NCBI GenBank assembly: GCA_017522225.1
Contig: JAFWZR010000030.1
Span: 46,016 to 110,015 of the forward strand
Direction of reading: 5' to 3'
Origin: Clostridia bacterium
GTDB lineage: Bacteria > Bacillota > Clostridia > Oscillospirales > Acutalibacteraceae
Length of the DNA: 64,000 nucleotides
The notes beneath the pieces were generated by a model, which saw only the letters and a list, made by a program, of their open reading frames with translations, had not been told where the DNA came from and ran no database searches. Made by a program: the position numbers and the translations under genes. Each line of letters opens with the position of its first letter. Position 1 is the first letter of the stretch. Positions 1 through 9,559 of this stretch are shown here, in pieces.

Positions 1-1277
1 GCCGTTCTGACAGGAACTGCAAAAATATCGCAGAGCATCTGTCTCCAGAATTCACTCTTGCCTCCGCCACCGCAGACGAGCATCTCCTTCGGGGTGATGT
101 TCATTGAATTGAGCACGCAGATGCAATCGTAAAGTGAATAGCTGACACCCTCAAGCACGGCACGGATAAAATGTCTCTTTGTGTGCATTGCGGAAATGCC
201 GAAGAACACACCGCGGCAATCAGGGTCAAGGTGAGGTGTTCTTTCGCCCATAAGATACGGAAGATAGATAAGTCTGTCACAGCCTACGGGAATCTTATCT
301 GCCTCAGCTGTCATAGAGTCATAGGTTGCTTCCTGTCCGCAGAACTCGCGTCTGAACCACTGTAAAGAAAGTCCCGCACCCTGAGTAACACCCATAACGT
401 GCCATTTACCCGGCACCGCACAGCAGAAGGTATGCACTCTGCCGTCCTTATCAATAACAGGAGAATCCGTATGTGCAAAAACAACGCCCGATGTGCCTAT
501 TGTGGTAAACGCCTTGCCCTCATAGACAACACCCATTCCGACTGCAGCCGCAGCATTGTCACCCGCTCCGCCTACAACAAGAGTAGACTCGGGAAGGCCT
601 GTCTTTTCTGCAGTTTCTTTATTGATTCTGCCCGTAACCTCGGGGGATTCGTATACCTTCGGAAGATATTCCTCCTTAATGGAAAGAGCATCAATCATAA
701 CCTGTGACCAGCATCTGTTCGGCACATCGAGGATCTGCATTCCCGATGCATCGGAAACCTCTGTCGCAAAGTCGCCCGTGAGTCTGAAGCGAAGATAATC
801 CTTCGGCAGAAGGATGTGTCTGCACTTTTCAAAAATCTCAGGCTCGTTGTTCTTCACCCAAAGAATTTTTGAGGCGGTAAAGCCTGTAAGTGCAGGGTTT
901 GCCGTTATTTCAATCAGTTTTTCGCGTGTGAGCTTTTCAGTGAGCTCCTCACATTCCTTGCCTGTTCTCTGGTCACACCAGATGATTGACGGACGAAGCA
1001 CCTCGCAGTTTTCGTCAAGCATAACAAGGCCGTGCATCTGACCTGAAATACCGAGAGAAACAATATCCTCTTTTTTAACACCGCTGTTTTTCACAACGTC
1101 TGCAATGGTTTCAATTCCTGCATTATACCAATCGGCAGGGTCCTGTTGAGCCCAACCGTTTTTGGGCTGATAGAGCGGATATTCACGGCTTGACGAACAG
1201 ACTGCATTACCCTTTTCATCAAAAAGCACCGTCTTTGTGGCAGATGTGCCGAGGTCAATTCCCAAAACATATTTCAT
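1..1277 (-). CDS. xylB: Xylulokinase, 3' part missing (runs off left edge)
   Basis: Phosphorylates D-xylulose to xylulose 5-phosphate, the step after xylose isomerase and the entry into the pentose phosphate pathway. About 425 codons are present, against a usual length near 490-500, so the C-terminus lies beyond position 1. The N-terminus MKYVLGIDLGTSATKTVLFD is the FGGY phosphate-1 motif, followed by a GWAQQDPADWY stretch typical of xylulokinases. Near the left edge a GGGGKSEFWRQM motif matches the conserved adenosine-binding loop of the family. The start is the ATG at 1277, 2 bp after the xylA stop, so the two genes are co-transcribed and probably translationally coupled. Assignment is strong from the motifs plus the xylA neighbour. 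Confidence 0.93.
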   Translation of the reverse strand, partial: MKYVLGIDLGTSATKTVLFDEKGNAVCSSSREYPLYQPKNGWAQQDPADWYNAGIETIADVVKNSGVKKEDIVSLGISGQMHGLVMLDENCEVLRPSIIWCDQRTGKECEELTEKLTREKLIEITANPALTGFTASKILWVKNNEPEIFEKCRHILLPKDYLRFRLTGDFATEVSDASGMQILDVPNRCWSQVMIDALSIKEEYLPKVYESPEVTGRINKETAEKTGLPESTLVVGGAGDNAAAAVGMGVVYEGKAFTTIGTSGVVFAHTDSPVIDKDGRVHTFCCAVPGKWHVMGVTQGAGLSLQWFRREFCGQEATYDSMTAEADKIPVGCDRLIYLPYLMGERTPHLDPDCRGVFFGISAMHTKRHFIRAVLEGVSYSLYDCICVLNSMNITPKEMLVCGGGGKSEFWRQMLCDIFAVPVRT

Positions 1278-1279
1278 AA

Positions 1280-2596
1280 TCATTCACCAAAGAAAATCTG
1301 ATTTATAACACCCTCAAGGTATTCCTGTCTGCCCGAGCCGGGATCTGCACAGGTGCCGAGCTTTGCAGCATTCTCTGCAAGAGACTCAAGTGTTGCTGTA
1401 CCGTCAAGGATTGTCTTGCCGATACCCTCGTTGAAGGATGAATATTTCTTTTCGATAAACTTGTCAATTCTGCCGTCCTCGATAAGCTTTGCAGCCTTTA
1501 TAAGGCCGAGTGCAAAAGCATCCATACCGAGAATGAATGCGTGTACCATATCTTCCTTTGTGTTGCTCGGACGACGGTTTTTAGCGTCGAAGTTGAAGCC
1601 GCCGTTTTTCATTCCGCCTGCCTTGAGAACCTCGTACATACACATTGTAGTCTCGTAAACATCAAACGGGAATTCGTCAGTATCCCAGCCGAGGAGATAG
1701 TCACCCTGGTTGGCATCAATTGAGCCGAGCATACCGTTGATTGCGGAAATGCGAAGCTCGTGCTGGAAGGTATGACCCGCAAGTGTTGCGTGGTTTGCCT
1801 CGATGTTCATCTTGAAGTCCTTATCAAGACCGTACTGACGAAGGAATCCGATTGCTGTTGCAGCGTCAAAATCGTACTGATGCTTCATCGGCTCTTTCGG
1901 CTTCGGCTCGATGAAGAAATCACCTGTGAAGCCGATCTTGCGACCGTAATCAACTGCAAGGTGCATAAGGCGTGCAATGTTTTCCTGCTCGAACTTAACA
2001 TCTGTGTTAAGAAGTGACTCGTAGCCCTCACGGCCGCCCCAGAAAACATAACCCTTACCGCCGAGCTTCACTGTAAGCTCAAGCGCTTTTTTAATCTGTG
2101 CTGCAGCAAAGCAATAAACATCTGCACTGTTTGTACTGCCTGCACCGTTCATAAAACGGGGGTTTGAGAACATATTTGCAGTACCCCAGAGACATCTGAT
2201 GCCCGTTTGATGCATTTTCACAAGAATATAATCTGTGATTTCGTCAAGTCTGCGGTTTGTTTCGTTGATGTCCTCTGCTTCGGGAACGAGATCAACATCG
2301 TGGAAGCAGAAATACTCAACACCGAGCTTCTGCATAAACTCAAAGCCTGCATCAACCTTTGACTTTGCGTGCTCCATTGTCGCCTCTGCCGCACCGAAGG
2401 ACTTATCAGCCGTGCCTCTGCCGAACATATCAACACCGTTAGCACCGAGATTGTGCCACCATGCCATTGCAAAGGGAAGATGCTCCTTCATCGGCTTGCC
2501 GAGGATTACACGGTCAGCATCATAGAACTTGAATGCAAAGGGATTGTCACTCTTTGCACCCTCAAATTTTACCTTGTCAATAAAATCAAAATACAT
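1280..2596 (-). CDS. xylA: Xylose isomerase
   Basis: Converts D-xylose to D-xylulose in the cytoplasm. The 438-residue length is typical of class II (longer N-terminus) xylose isomerases. Visible catalytic and metal-binding elements are H99 and D102 in [11 protein letters not shown], the signature FWGGREGYE around 185-193, E230 and K232 in [11 protein letters not shown]266 and H269 in [10 protein letters not shown]294, and D305/D307 in GWDTDEFP. An AAGGAG ribosome site lies upstream of the ATG. It is the middle gene of a GH3 glycosidase-xylA-xylB run, with a 34-bp gap to the gene before it and 2 bp to xylB. This links release of sugars from xylosides to xylose catabolism. Confidence 0.97.
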   Translation of the reverse strand: MYFDFIDKVKFEGAKSDNPFAFKFYDADRVILGKPMKEHLPFAMAWWHNLGANGVDMFGRGTADKSFGAAEATMEHAKSKVDAGFEFMQKLGVEYFCFHDVDLVPEAEDINETNRRLDEITDYILVKMHQTGIRCLWGTANMFSNPRFMNGAGSTNSADVYCFAAAQIKKALELTVKLGGKGYVFWGGREGYESLLNTDVKFEQENIARLMHLAVDYGRKIGFTGDFFIEPKPKEPMKHQYDFDAATAIGFLRQYGLDKDFKMNIEANHATLAGHTFQHELRISAINGMLGSIDANQGDYLLGWDTDEFPFDVYETTMCMYEVLKAGGMKNGGFNFDAKNRRPSNTKEDMVHAFILGMDAFALGLIKAAKLIEDGRIDKFIEKKYSSFNEGIGKTILDGTATLESLAENAAKLGTCADPGSGRQEYLEGVINQIFFGE

Positions 2597-2630
2597 AACA
2601 ACTACTCCTTTTTAACTGCTGAAAAAGCGT

Positions 2631-4883
2631 TCAGTTTATTGTAACAGTTTCCTTAAGTCTTATATCATTTGAAGCGGCACCGACCATAATTTCAAAATCA
2701 CCGTCTTCAACCACCCATTCGTATTCCTTGTTAAGAAGTCTGAATGCGTTGTATCCCAATTTAAATTCAACAGTCTTTGATTCGCCTGCTTTAAGCGAAA
2801 TTCTCTCAAAACCCTGAAGAAGCCTGAGCGGTGTTACAACAGACGAAACAACATCGTTGACATAAAGCTGAACAACCTCGTCACCGTCAACATCACCGAT
2901 GTTTTTAACAGTCACCTTAACCGTGAAATCTGTCTTGCCTGTCTTTTCAATAACGAGATTTGAATATTCAAACTCTGTGTAAGAAAGTCCGAATCCGAAG
3001 GGATAGCGCGCGCCTCTGCTGCCCTCAAACATATCCTCAAAGTAGTTCGGGAGAATTGAATAATAACACGGAATACGGTTGGAATCCTGCGGGAAAGAAA
3101 CAGGAAGTCGGCCTGCAGGATTGTTGTCACCAAGGAGTGTTTCAACAATTGCCTTTGCGCCGAATTCACCGCCGAACCACGAAAGAAGAATTGCGTTCGC
3201 AACCTTGCATTCCTCGTAAAGGTCAACGCTTCTGCCGTTTTCAAGCACGATAACAAGAGGTTTGCCCGTCTTTGCAAGTTCAAGGATAAGCTCACGCTGT
3301 CTGCCTGCAAGTCGCAGATCAGAACGGTCGTGACCCTCACTGCTTGTGAAGGTATTGTCACCGCCGACAAAGATAATTACATCACTGTTTTCGGCTGCAG
3401 CGATTGCTTCCTCAAAGTTCGCGTTCTCGTCCTCGTCATAAACGTCAACAAGGTGGAACTGTCCGTCCTCTTCTGTGATAGCCTGAATTCCCTTGGGGAT
3501 TCCGCAGCCTGAAGCCTGCGTGATTTCATAGTCCTCGCCGAGTGCTTCTTTAAGTTCATCGTAAACACTCTTGAGTTCATATCCGTACGGTGTGGAAGAA
3601 TAACCGCCGACACGCTGTCTTGCCGACGACGGGCCGACAAGTGCGATTTTTTTGTATTTTTTACCGAGGGGAAGTATGCCGTCGTTTTCGATAAGAGTCA
3701 TACCCTGTCTTGCACCTTCAAGACCGATAGCCTTATGCTCGTCACAACGGATAACAGACTTGTATTTTTCTTCATCTGTGAACGGATTTTCAAAAAGACC
3801 GAGTATAAACTTGAGACGAAGCACGCTGTATACAGCCTCATCAAGACGTTCCTGTGAGATGTTGCCGCTTTTAACGTGGTCAATAATTGTTTTCTGGCGG
3901 AACTCGTGGGGATATGAGCAGCAGCCCTGAACATCCATTCCTGCGTTGATAACGTCACGAATTGCATCAACGTGATTTGCGGCTGTACGGTGAGCCTCTA
4001 CAAGACGCTCAATTGCACCCCAGTCAGCACGGACATAACCTTTCATACCGTATCTTCCACGCAGAATATCATAAAGATAATATCTTGAGCTTATTACAAC
4101 CTCGGAGTCGATTGCGTTGTAACAAGCCATTACATTGTTTGCACCTGCTTCGGTGATTGCCTTTTCAAAAACGGGAAGATAGCACTGCTCCACCTCGCGC
4201 TTACCTGCCCTTGCCTGTGCACAGTTTATACCGTTTTCTGCAATACCGTGAACGCAGTAATGCTTCGGCTCGGTAAGGACTGCATCATCACGCCTGAAAT
4301 CACCGTTGCGCTGTTCACCCGTGATAATCTGATAACCCATTTCCGAGCAGAGATATGTATCTTCACCAAAAGTTTCCTCAACTCTGCCCCAACGCGGCTC
4401 ACGTGCAACATCGAGGTTCGGAGCAAGGATTTCGTGCATACCGAGAGAACGTGTTTCCGCAGCAATTGCCTTACCCGTGCGATGAACAAGGTCGCGGTTA
4501 AAGGATGCCGCAAGGCAAAGCGGAACAGGAAAAATCATAGCACCCGGCCAGCTTATGCCGTGCAGAGCCTCGCCCGTGAAAATACACGGAATACCGAAAC
4601 GGCTCTTCGACATAATATATTTCTGATATTTGTTAAAAACCGCCGGAACGGAATACGCGTCGTGCATAAAGCCGATGCCGTTGTTACCGAGCACCTTGTC
4701 GAGATTTTCGTAATCGGGCTCTGCGTTGTCGTCAAGCGAGCAATTATGTATTTTATGAGGAATCGTTGTAAACTCGACACCTCTGAGAATATCAATCTGT
4801 GCAACTTTTTCCGCAAGAGTCATTCGTGAAAGCAGGTCCTCTGCCCTCTCTTCGGGAGAAAGTAACGCGTCCAAATATTTCAT
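2631..4883 (-). CDS. Glycoside hydrolase family 3 beta-glucosidase or beta-xylosidase
   Basis: A GH3 retaining glycosidase of 750 residues with no signal peptide, so probably a cytoplasmic enzyme acting on imported oligosaccharides. The N-terminal TIM-barrel carries the KH motif (about 208) and the nucleophile Asp in KGYVRADWG (about 288; most relatives have SDW, here ADW). Next come the alpha/beta sandwich domain and a C-terminal fibronectin type III-like domain (about 640-750). Two ATG codons are adjacent; the second (4883) is preferred because it sits 7 nt from a GGAGG site, the first only 4. It is the first gene of an operon with xylA and xylB, which favours xylosides as substrate. GH3 beta-glucosidases and beta-xylosidases are not separable from motifs alone. 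Confidence 0.9.
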   Translation of the reverse strand: MKYLDALLSPEERAEDLLSRMTLAEKVAQIDILRGVEFTTIPHKIHNCSLDDNAEPDYENLDKVLGNNGIGFMHDAYSVPAVFNKYQKYIMSKSRFGIPCIFTGEALHGISWPGAMIFPVPLCLAASFNRDLVHRTGKAIAAETRSLGMHEILAPNLDVAREPRWGRVEETFGEDTYLCSEMGYQIITGEQRNGDFRRDDAVLTEPKHYCVHGIAENGINCAQARAGKREVEQCYLPVFEKAITEAGANNVMACYNAIDSEVVISSRYYLYDILRGRYGMKGYVRADWGAIERLVEAHRTAANHVDAIRDVINAGMDVQGCCSYPHEFRQKTIIDHVKSGNISQERLDEAVYSVLRLKFILGLFENPFTDEEKYKSVIRCDEHKAIGLEGARQGMTLIENDGILPLGKKYKKIALVGPSSARQRVGGYSSTPYGYELKSVYDELKEALGEDYEITQASGCGIPKGIQAITEEDGQFHLVDVYDEDENANFEEAIAAAENSDVIIFVGGDNTFTSSEGHDRSDLRLAGRQRELILELAKTGKPLVIVLENGRSVDLYEECKVANAILLSWFGGEFGAKAIVETLLGDNNPAGRLPVSFPQDSNRIPCYYSILPNYFEDMFEGSRGARYPFGFGLSYTEFEYSNLVIEKTGKTDFTVKVTVKNIGDVDGDEVVQLYVNDVVSSVVTPLRLLQGFERISLKAGESKTVEFKLGYNAFRLLNKEYEWVVEDGDFEIMVGAASNDIRLKETVTIN

Positions 4884-4911
4884 CATATCACCTCCGTAAG
4901 TATATAGAAAA

Positions 4912-4940
4912 ATTATAGCATTCTGCTAAATCTAAGTCAA
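4912..4940 (-). promoter_or_regulatory. Promoter of the GH3-xylA-xylB operon
   Basis: Read on the minus strand: TTGACT (4940-4935), a 17-bp spacer, then TATAAT (4917-4912), about 30 bp before the GH3 start. It is a near-consensus housekeeping promoter. No clear xylose-repressor palindrome was found next to it. Confidence 0.75.
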
Positions 4941-4952
4941 CAACAGCACAAA

Positions 4953-4985
4953 AAAAACGCTCCGATTGTTAATCGGAGCGTTTTT
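4953..4985 (-). terminator. Intrinsic terminator after the GH2 gene
   Basis: A perfect 15-bp stem (4953-4967 with 4971-4985) around a 3-nt loop, with a T-run on the minus strand. It sits directly after the beta-galactosidase stop codon and separates that operon from the xyl promoter. Confidence 0.85.
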
Positions 4986-4992
4986 GAGTTTA

Positions 4993-7254
4993 TTACTTTT
5001 TCTTTACCTTATTAAGGATTGCGTTGATTTCGAGAATCTGCTCCTTTGTGAACTTACCGCCGCCAATCATTGAGAATACACGCTTAACGGTAAAGCCCGA
5101 AGCCATATCGTAAAGACCCTTGAGCATTGACTTGCTGACCTTTATTCCGCCGAGGTCAAAGCCTGCAACATCCTTTCTGCCCTCTCCCGATGACATTGCC
5201 TTCTTAACCTTAAGTGCAATCTTGACAGCAGCAATCTTACCGCCTGTTGTTGCAAGGATATCACCGATTGTATCGTTGATTGAGAAGCGTCCGTCAGGTG
5301 TGTTAATCTCAAACCAGTTGATAACCTGACCTTCCTCTTTCATAATATATGCTTCGTTAGGCGTATCCACCTTGCGGATTGTTCCGCTGTCTTCAAGATC
5401 ACCTGCTTTGACAACAAGAGCTGTTTCGCCCTCGTTCTTGACATTAAAGTAGAAGAACGGATACTTGCCCTTTGTCTGCTTGCCAACGCTGACACCGTTT
5501 GCAAAAAGCTCAACCTCGTCGCAGTTAGAGTAAACTGTTACCTTTGTAACATCCTCAACACGGTCGATGTAACGCTTGCCGCAGAGATGTACCATCGGCT
5601 TCTTTGAAAGCCATGCCTGATATGCGTAGAAGGAATCCTTCTTATACTTTCTGTCAAAGGTAACAAGACCCTTGTGATTCATACCGTTTTCGCCGCCCTC
5701 TGCACGGGCATCGGCAGCAAAGTCAAACATATTCCACACGTGAGTTGCCCAGAGATACGGTCTTTCGGCAATCTGCTTGATAAGCTCCTCGTGGTAGTAT
5801 GCCTGGTACTCCTCGGTATAGTCACCCTGGACAGGGTTTGATGTATGCCAGTCGAGAGCCTCACAGCCGTATTCACTAAGACCGATAGCCTTGTTCGGAT
5901 ACTTGCTGTGGAAATTATCGAACCAAGGACCGTTCATTTCTGTTGAACCGCCGTACCAGCCGAAATAGTGGTTGTAGGAAAGCACGTCACTGATGTGTAC
6001 ATATTCAGAATCGATAGAACACATTGTAACAGATGCAATTGTTGTAAGACGTGTTTTGTCCATCTTATGACAGAGGTCGTTAAGGTCCTTGTGGTTTTTG
6101 ATAAGGTGCGGATCGGTTGCACCTGCAATCGTAATCTCGTTGGAAAGACCCCAGACAACAATTGACGGATGGTTGTAGTTCTGCGACACAAGCTCCTTCA
6201 TCTGAGTAATTGTGTTGTCATAGCCGTTTGCCATATGTCTTGAGATGTAGGGAATTTCTGCCCAGAGAACAAGACCTGCCTCGTCGCAAAGGTCATAGAA
6301 AACCTGTGAGTGCTGATAGTGAGCAAGACGGATTGTATTTGCACCCATTTCAAGAATAAGCTCAATATCCTCCTTATGATGCTCGGGAAGAAGTGCATTA
6401 CCGATATCAGGTCTGTCCTGATGGCGTGAAACACCGCGGAGAGGATACTCTCTGCCGTTGAGGATAAAGCCCTTTTCGGGATCAATTTTGAATTCACGGC
6501 AGCCGAAGCGTGTTGAAATCTCGTCAACCTCTTCACCCTTATAGATAAGAGTTGCTTTTGCAGTATAGAGGTACGGGTCATCAAGACCGTCCCAGAGATG
6601 AACGTTTTTGATTTCAAAATCTACATCGTCATCGTCGTCAATCTTTGAAGCTATAACCTCACCGTCTGCGATAATCTCATACTTGATCTTGCAGTCATCA
6701 TCGTCCTTGATGAAGGTCTTGATTTCGATTTCGGCATCCTTACCTTTGATTTCGGGAGTAACCATAATTCCGGGTGCTCCGTAATAGTCAAGGTCAAAGT
6801 GCTTTTCAGCCACACCGATAACACTTACATCACGGTAGATACCGCCGTAGAATGTAAAGTCTGCATTCTGAGGATAAACTCTGTCGTTCGGGGAGTTATC
6901 AACAGCAACCGTGAGAAGGTTTTCGTCCTTGATATCGTCAATCTTAACGCGGAAGGTAGAATAACCGCCATCGTGCTTTGCTACACTCTTGCCGTTCCAG
7001 AAAACCTCACAGGAGGAGTTTACACCGTCAAACTGAAGATATCTGACAGCACCCTCGGGGAGCTCGTCTGCCTTAAGAGTTTTTGCAAAATAGCAGGTGC
7101 CTCGGTAGTAGTCATTACCGCCGTCCTGACCGTCCTTGCCGTTCCATGTGTAAGGCAGGTCAAGCTGAGTCCAGTCAGCAGGATAAGATGCCGGTACGCT
7201 TTTTGCCTGAGAAGAAAAAGCCCAGCCCGCATTGATTTTTTTAATGCTTCTCAT
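4993..7254 (-). CDS. Glycoside hydrolase family 2 beta-galactosidase-type enzyme
   Basis: A GH2 enzyme of 753 residues with no signal peptide. The order is an N-terminal jelly-roll sugar-binding domain (about 1-150), an immunoglobulin-like domain (about 160-250), the TIM barrel (about 265-560), and a further sandwich domain (to about 640). The acid/base Glu is E373 in WGLSNE and the nucleophile is E461 in GLSEYG. The last ~90 residues are unusual: a basic, helical segment (with KVKKAMSSGEGRK, and GGGKFTKEQILEINAIL near the end) that I do not recognise as a GH2 domain. A GGAGGAAG site precedes the ATG. It lies 15 bp after the gene for a secreted protein. Beta-galactosidase is most likely; beta-glucuronidase or another GH2 specificity is possible. 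Confidence 0.88.
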   Translation of the reverse strand: MRSIKKINAGWAFSSQAKSVPASYPADWTQLDLPYTWNGKDGQDGGNDYYRGTCYFAKTLKADELPEGAVRYLQFDGVNSSCEVFWNGKSVAKHDGGYSTFRVKIDDIKDENLLTVAVDNSPNDRVYPQNADFTFYGGIYRDVSVIGVAEKHFDLDYYGAPGIMVTPEIKGKDAEIEIKTFIKDDDDCKIKYEIIADGEVIASKIDDDDDVDFEIKNVHLWDGLDDPYLYTAKATLIYKGEEVDEISTRFGCREFKIDPEKGFILNGREYPLRGVSRHQDRPDIGNALLPEHHKEDIELILEMGANTIRLAHYQHSQVFYDLCDEAGLVLWAEIPYISRHMANGYDNTITQMKELVSQNYNHPSIVVWGLSNEITIAGATDPHLIKNHKDLNDLCHKMDKTRLTTIASVTMCSIDSEYVHISDVLSYNHYFGWYGGSTEMNGPWFDNFHSKYPNKAIGLSEYGCEALDWHTSNPVQGDYTEEYQAYYHEELIKQIAERPYLWATHVWNMFDFAADARAEGGENGMNHKGLVTFDRKYKKDSFYAYQAWLSKKPMVHLCGKRYIDRVEDVTKVTVYSNCDEVELFANGVSVGKQTKGKYPFFYFNVKNEGETALVVKAGDLEDSGTIRKVDTPNEAYIMKEEGQVINWFEINTPDGRFSINDTIGDILATTGGKIAAVKIALKVKKAMSSGEGRKDVAGFDLGGIKVSKSMLKGLYDMASGFTVKRVFSMIGGGKFTKEQILEINAILNKVKKK

Positions 7255-7269
7255 AGTTCTTCCTCCAAT

Positions 7270-8238
7270 TTATTTTTTGATATATGACACTAAATTAAAA
7301 TCCTTTATTTCAACCGTACAATCGTAATTGCCGTGTATTTCAAAACCGATGTTTGTGCCTCCGATATAAAAATCCTCAGCAGACACCTTTTCACCGAAAA
7401 CATTATCATCGTTGGCTCTTTTAAGTGCTTTTATTATATGCGGCTTAAGGTCGATTTCAACCTCAGTCCACTCATCGGAAACAAACGGCTTACCGTGTCT
7501 GAACAGTGATTCCGACTTTCTGCCGTAGGTATCCTTTGTTGAAAGACAATAAATCATATTTCCGCTGACCGTATCTGCCGCCCAGTTTGTATCGTTATAT
7601 CCGCGGCTATCAAAAAGATCCGCTCCGAACCAGATAAAATTATGCCCGTCGGTATCCTTAAGATAAAAATAGGCAAGGTATTGTACCGCATTTATTCCTT
7701 CGGTATTGGTTGTATCTTTGAAATCCGTCATACGGATTTTCAGTCTGAGAATTATCCTGTCAGCCGCACAGCTGTAAAAAGCCTTCTCTTCCGCAGGTAA
7801 AGCTGCATAATCACAAAGCGGTGACTGTTCGAGCAAAAGATGCGGCCACCATGCTTCTCCCGCTGCTTCTCCGCCATAAACAGCTGATGCATTCAGGCGC
7901 ATCGATACACTTTTTTCTTCAGGATTGTATATGACAGTTTTTGTTGTTCCGTCCGTAATTTCGTACCTGTCACCTGCAACGCGTTCGTTCCACAGACAAG
8001 GACCCGAATTCCATTGAGCTATCATCCATTCAGGCTTTTCCTGATTATCTGTGTAATTAAAAGCACCCAGAGGTATTCCGACTCCGTCAACGGTTTCCTG
8101 CGACATAACCGTGAAACCGTTTTCAAATCCGCTGTCTTTTAAAAGCGTCTGAGCAGAATATCCGGGCAGCTGAATTCCGAGCAGAGAACTAATCGACAGC
8201 AGCAGCATAAAAATAAATGACGCTATTCTGTAAAACAT
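7270..8238 (-). CDS. Secreted protein of unknown function
   Basis: 322 residues. The N-terminus (MFYRIASFIFMLLLSISSLL) is a hydrophobic signal peptide, ending near GYSA; the mature start LLKDSGFENGFTVMSQ resembles the opening of jelly-roll domains. The rest is rich in aromatic residues and predicted beta strands (for example HNFIWFGADLFDSRGYND and SFYIGGTNIGFEIHG-like stretches near the end), consistent with a carbohydrate-binding or laminarinase-like fold, but I cannot name a family. The start has an AGGTGATG ribosome site. It is the promoter-proximal gene of a two-gene unit with the GH2 enzyme, suggesting a role in capturing the glycan whose galactosides are then split inside the cell. That role is inference. 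Confidence 0.75.
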   Translation of the reverse strand: MFYRIASFIFMLLLSISSLLGIQLPGYSAQTLLKDSGFENGFTVMSQETVDGVGIPLGAFNYTDNQEKPEWMIAQWNSGPCLWNERVAGDRYEITDGTTKTVIYNPEEKSVSMRLNASAVYGGEAAGEAWWPHLLLEQSPLCDYAALPAEEKAFYSCAADRIILRLKIRMTDFKDTTNTEGINAVQYLAYFYLKDTDGHNFIWFGADLFDSRGYNDTNWAADTVSGNMIYCLSTKDTYGRKSESLFRHGKPFVSDEWTEVEIDLKPHIIKALKRANDDNVFGEKVSAEDFYIGGTNIGFEIHGNYDCTVEIKDFNLVSYIKK

Positions 8239-8254
8239 TACATCACCTTATATT

Positions 8255-8283
8255 ATAATAACTGATTTTTGCTGAAAAATCAA
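8255..8283 (-). promoter_or_regulatory. Promoter of the secreted protein-GH2 unit
   Basis: Minus strand: TTGATT (8283-8278), 17-bp spacer, TATTAT (8260-8255), ending about 16 bp before the start codon, so the leader would be very short. Confidence 0.55.
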
Positions 8284-8286
8284 TAA

Positions 8287-8318
8287 AAAACTGTGCCGAC
8301 ACAAGCCGACACAGTTTT
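8287..8318 (-). terminator. Intrinsic terminator after lysC
   Basis: 14-bp arms (8287-8300 and 8305-8318) around a 4-nt loop. On the minus strand the two imperfect positions become G-U pairs and the stem is followed by a T-run, so it works for lysC. It directly abuts the next gene's promoter. Confidence 0.8.
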
Positions 8319-8330
8319 GAAAGTCACAGA

Positions 8331-8804
8331 TTAAACGTTGCCGAAGAAAGCCTCGTGAACAGCAGCAACTGCTCTGTCAGCATCCTTACGGTCGATAAGA
8401 ACTGAGATTTTGATTTCACTTGTAGAAATCATCTGGATGTTGATATCCTGATTGAAGAGAGCCTCGAACATTGTTGAAGCTGTGCCCGGATGTGTTTCCA
8501 TACCTGCACCGACAACAGAAATCTTAGCAATTGTATCGTCACGAACAACCTTAGCATCACCGATGAACGGAAGGCTGTTTATCGCCATAACTGCATCGTC
8601 AGCATGTGCTTCGCTTACTGTGAAAGCGATATCCTTTGTGCCGTCACGGCCGACTGACTGAAGAATGATATCAACATTGATATTCTTTGCAGCAAGACTT
8701 GCAAAAATTTTGAATGCAACACCGGGAACATCGTTGAGTCCTGTAATTGAAATTCTTGATGCATCTGCATCTTTAGTTACGCCTCTTACTAACATTTTTT
8801 CCAT
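8331..8804 (-). CDS. Probable internal-start product of lysC (ACT-domain beta subunit)
   Basis: Inside lysC an AAAGGAG sequence (8820-8814 on the minus strand) stands 9 nt before an in-frame ATG at 8804 (residue 246, MEKMLVRGVT). Starting there gives a 157-residue protein made only of the two ACT domains. In Bacillus subtilis the lysC gene makes an alpha subunit and an internally initiated beta subunit of about the same size; that is established for Bacillus. That it happens here is inferred from the strong in-frame ribosome site placed exactly at the domain border. Confidence 0.6.
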   Translation of the reverse strand: MEKMLVRGVTKDADASRISITGLNDVPGVAFKIFASLAAKNINVDIILQSVGRDGTKDIAFTVSEAHADDAVMAINSLPFIGDAKVVRDDTIAKISVVGAGMETHPGTASTMFEALFNQDINIQMISTSEIKISVLIDRKDADRAVAAVHEAFFGNV

Positions 8805-9539
8805 TTTAGCTGTCTCCTTTACCATTGTGCCCGGAATCGGGTTAAGACTTGAAATAACCTCAAGCTGTACATTATATTTTTTCGCCATTTCAACCGAACG
8901 GTTGTTGAGAACCTGTGCACCGAGTGTTGCAAGCTCAAGCATCTCGTCATAGGTTATCTCGGAAAGTCTCTGTGCATTCTTGACCTTACGGGGGTCAGCG
9001 GTGTAAACACCGTCAACGTCTGTATAAATCTGGCACTTGTCAGCGTGAAGAGCTGCTGCGATTGCAACTGCACTTGTATCAGATCCGCCGCGGCCGAGAG
9101 TTGTAACATCGTCATACTTGTTAATACCCTGGAAGCCTGCTACAACAACAATCTTCTTGTTGCCGAGCTCTGTCTTAAGGCGCTTTGTATCTACCTTCTT
9201 GATTCTTGCTGCAGAATACACTGAATCAGTGCTGAAGCCTGCCTGCCAGCCGAGAAGTGACACTGCGTGATAGCCAAGCTTTTCGATAGCCATAGCAAGA
9301 AGAGAGATTGAAATCTGCTCACCTGCTGCCATAAGCATATCCATTTCACGCTTAGGAGCGCCGGGGTTGATTTCCTTTGCTTTTGCGATAAGGTCGTCTG
9401 TTGTGTCACCCTGAGCGGAAACAACAACTACAACATCGTTACCCTTTTTGTATGTGTCAGTAACGATTTTTGCGACATTCATCACACGCTCGGCATTAGC
9501 AACTGAGCTGCCGCCGAATTTCTGAACGATAAGTCCCAT
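8331..9539 (-). CDS. lysC: Aspartate kinase
   Basis: Phosphorylates aspartate, the first step towards lysine, threonine and methionine. 402 residues, the size of the single-function Bacillus-type enzyme. The N-terminus has the KFGGSSVA nucleotide/aspartate motif; FTDVDGVYTADPR-like residues (seen as IYTDVDGVYTADP) follow near 175-185; two ACT regulatory domains occupy about 260-402, with the effector-binding stretch SITGLNDVPGVA. The catalytic domain ends just before residue 246, where a second ribosome site and ATG occur in frame (separate entry). hom lies 20 bp upstream, so the two form an operon. No lysine riboswitch or T-box was seen in front of the pair. Confidence 0.97.
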   Translation of the reverse strand: MGLIVQKFGGSSVANAERVMNVAKIVTDTYKKGNDVVVVVSAQGDTTDDLIAKAKEINPGAPKREMDMLMAAGEQISISLLAMAIEKLGYHAVSLLGWQAGFSTDSVYSAARIKKVDTKRLKTELGNKKIVVVAGFQGINKYDDVTTLGRGGSDTSAVAIAAALHADKCQIYTDVDGVYTADPRKVKNAQRLSEITYDEMLELATLGAQVLNNRSVEMAKKYNVQLEVISSLNPIPGTMVKETAKMEKMLVRGVTKDADASRISITGLNDVPGVAFKIFASLAAKNINVDIILQSVGRDGTKDIAFTVSEAHADDAVMAINSLPFIGDAKVVRDDTIAKISVVGAGMETHPGTASTMFEALFNQDINIQMISTSEIKISVLIDRKDADRAVAAVHEAFFGNV

Positions 9540-9559
9540 AATTAATTCACCACTTTATA

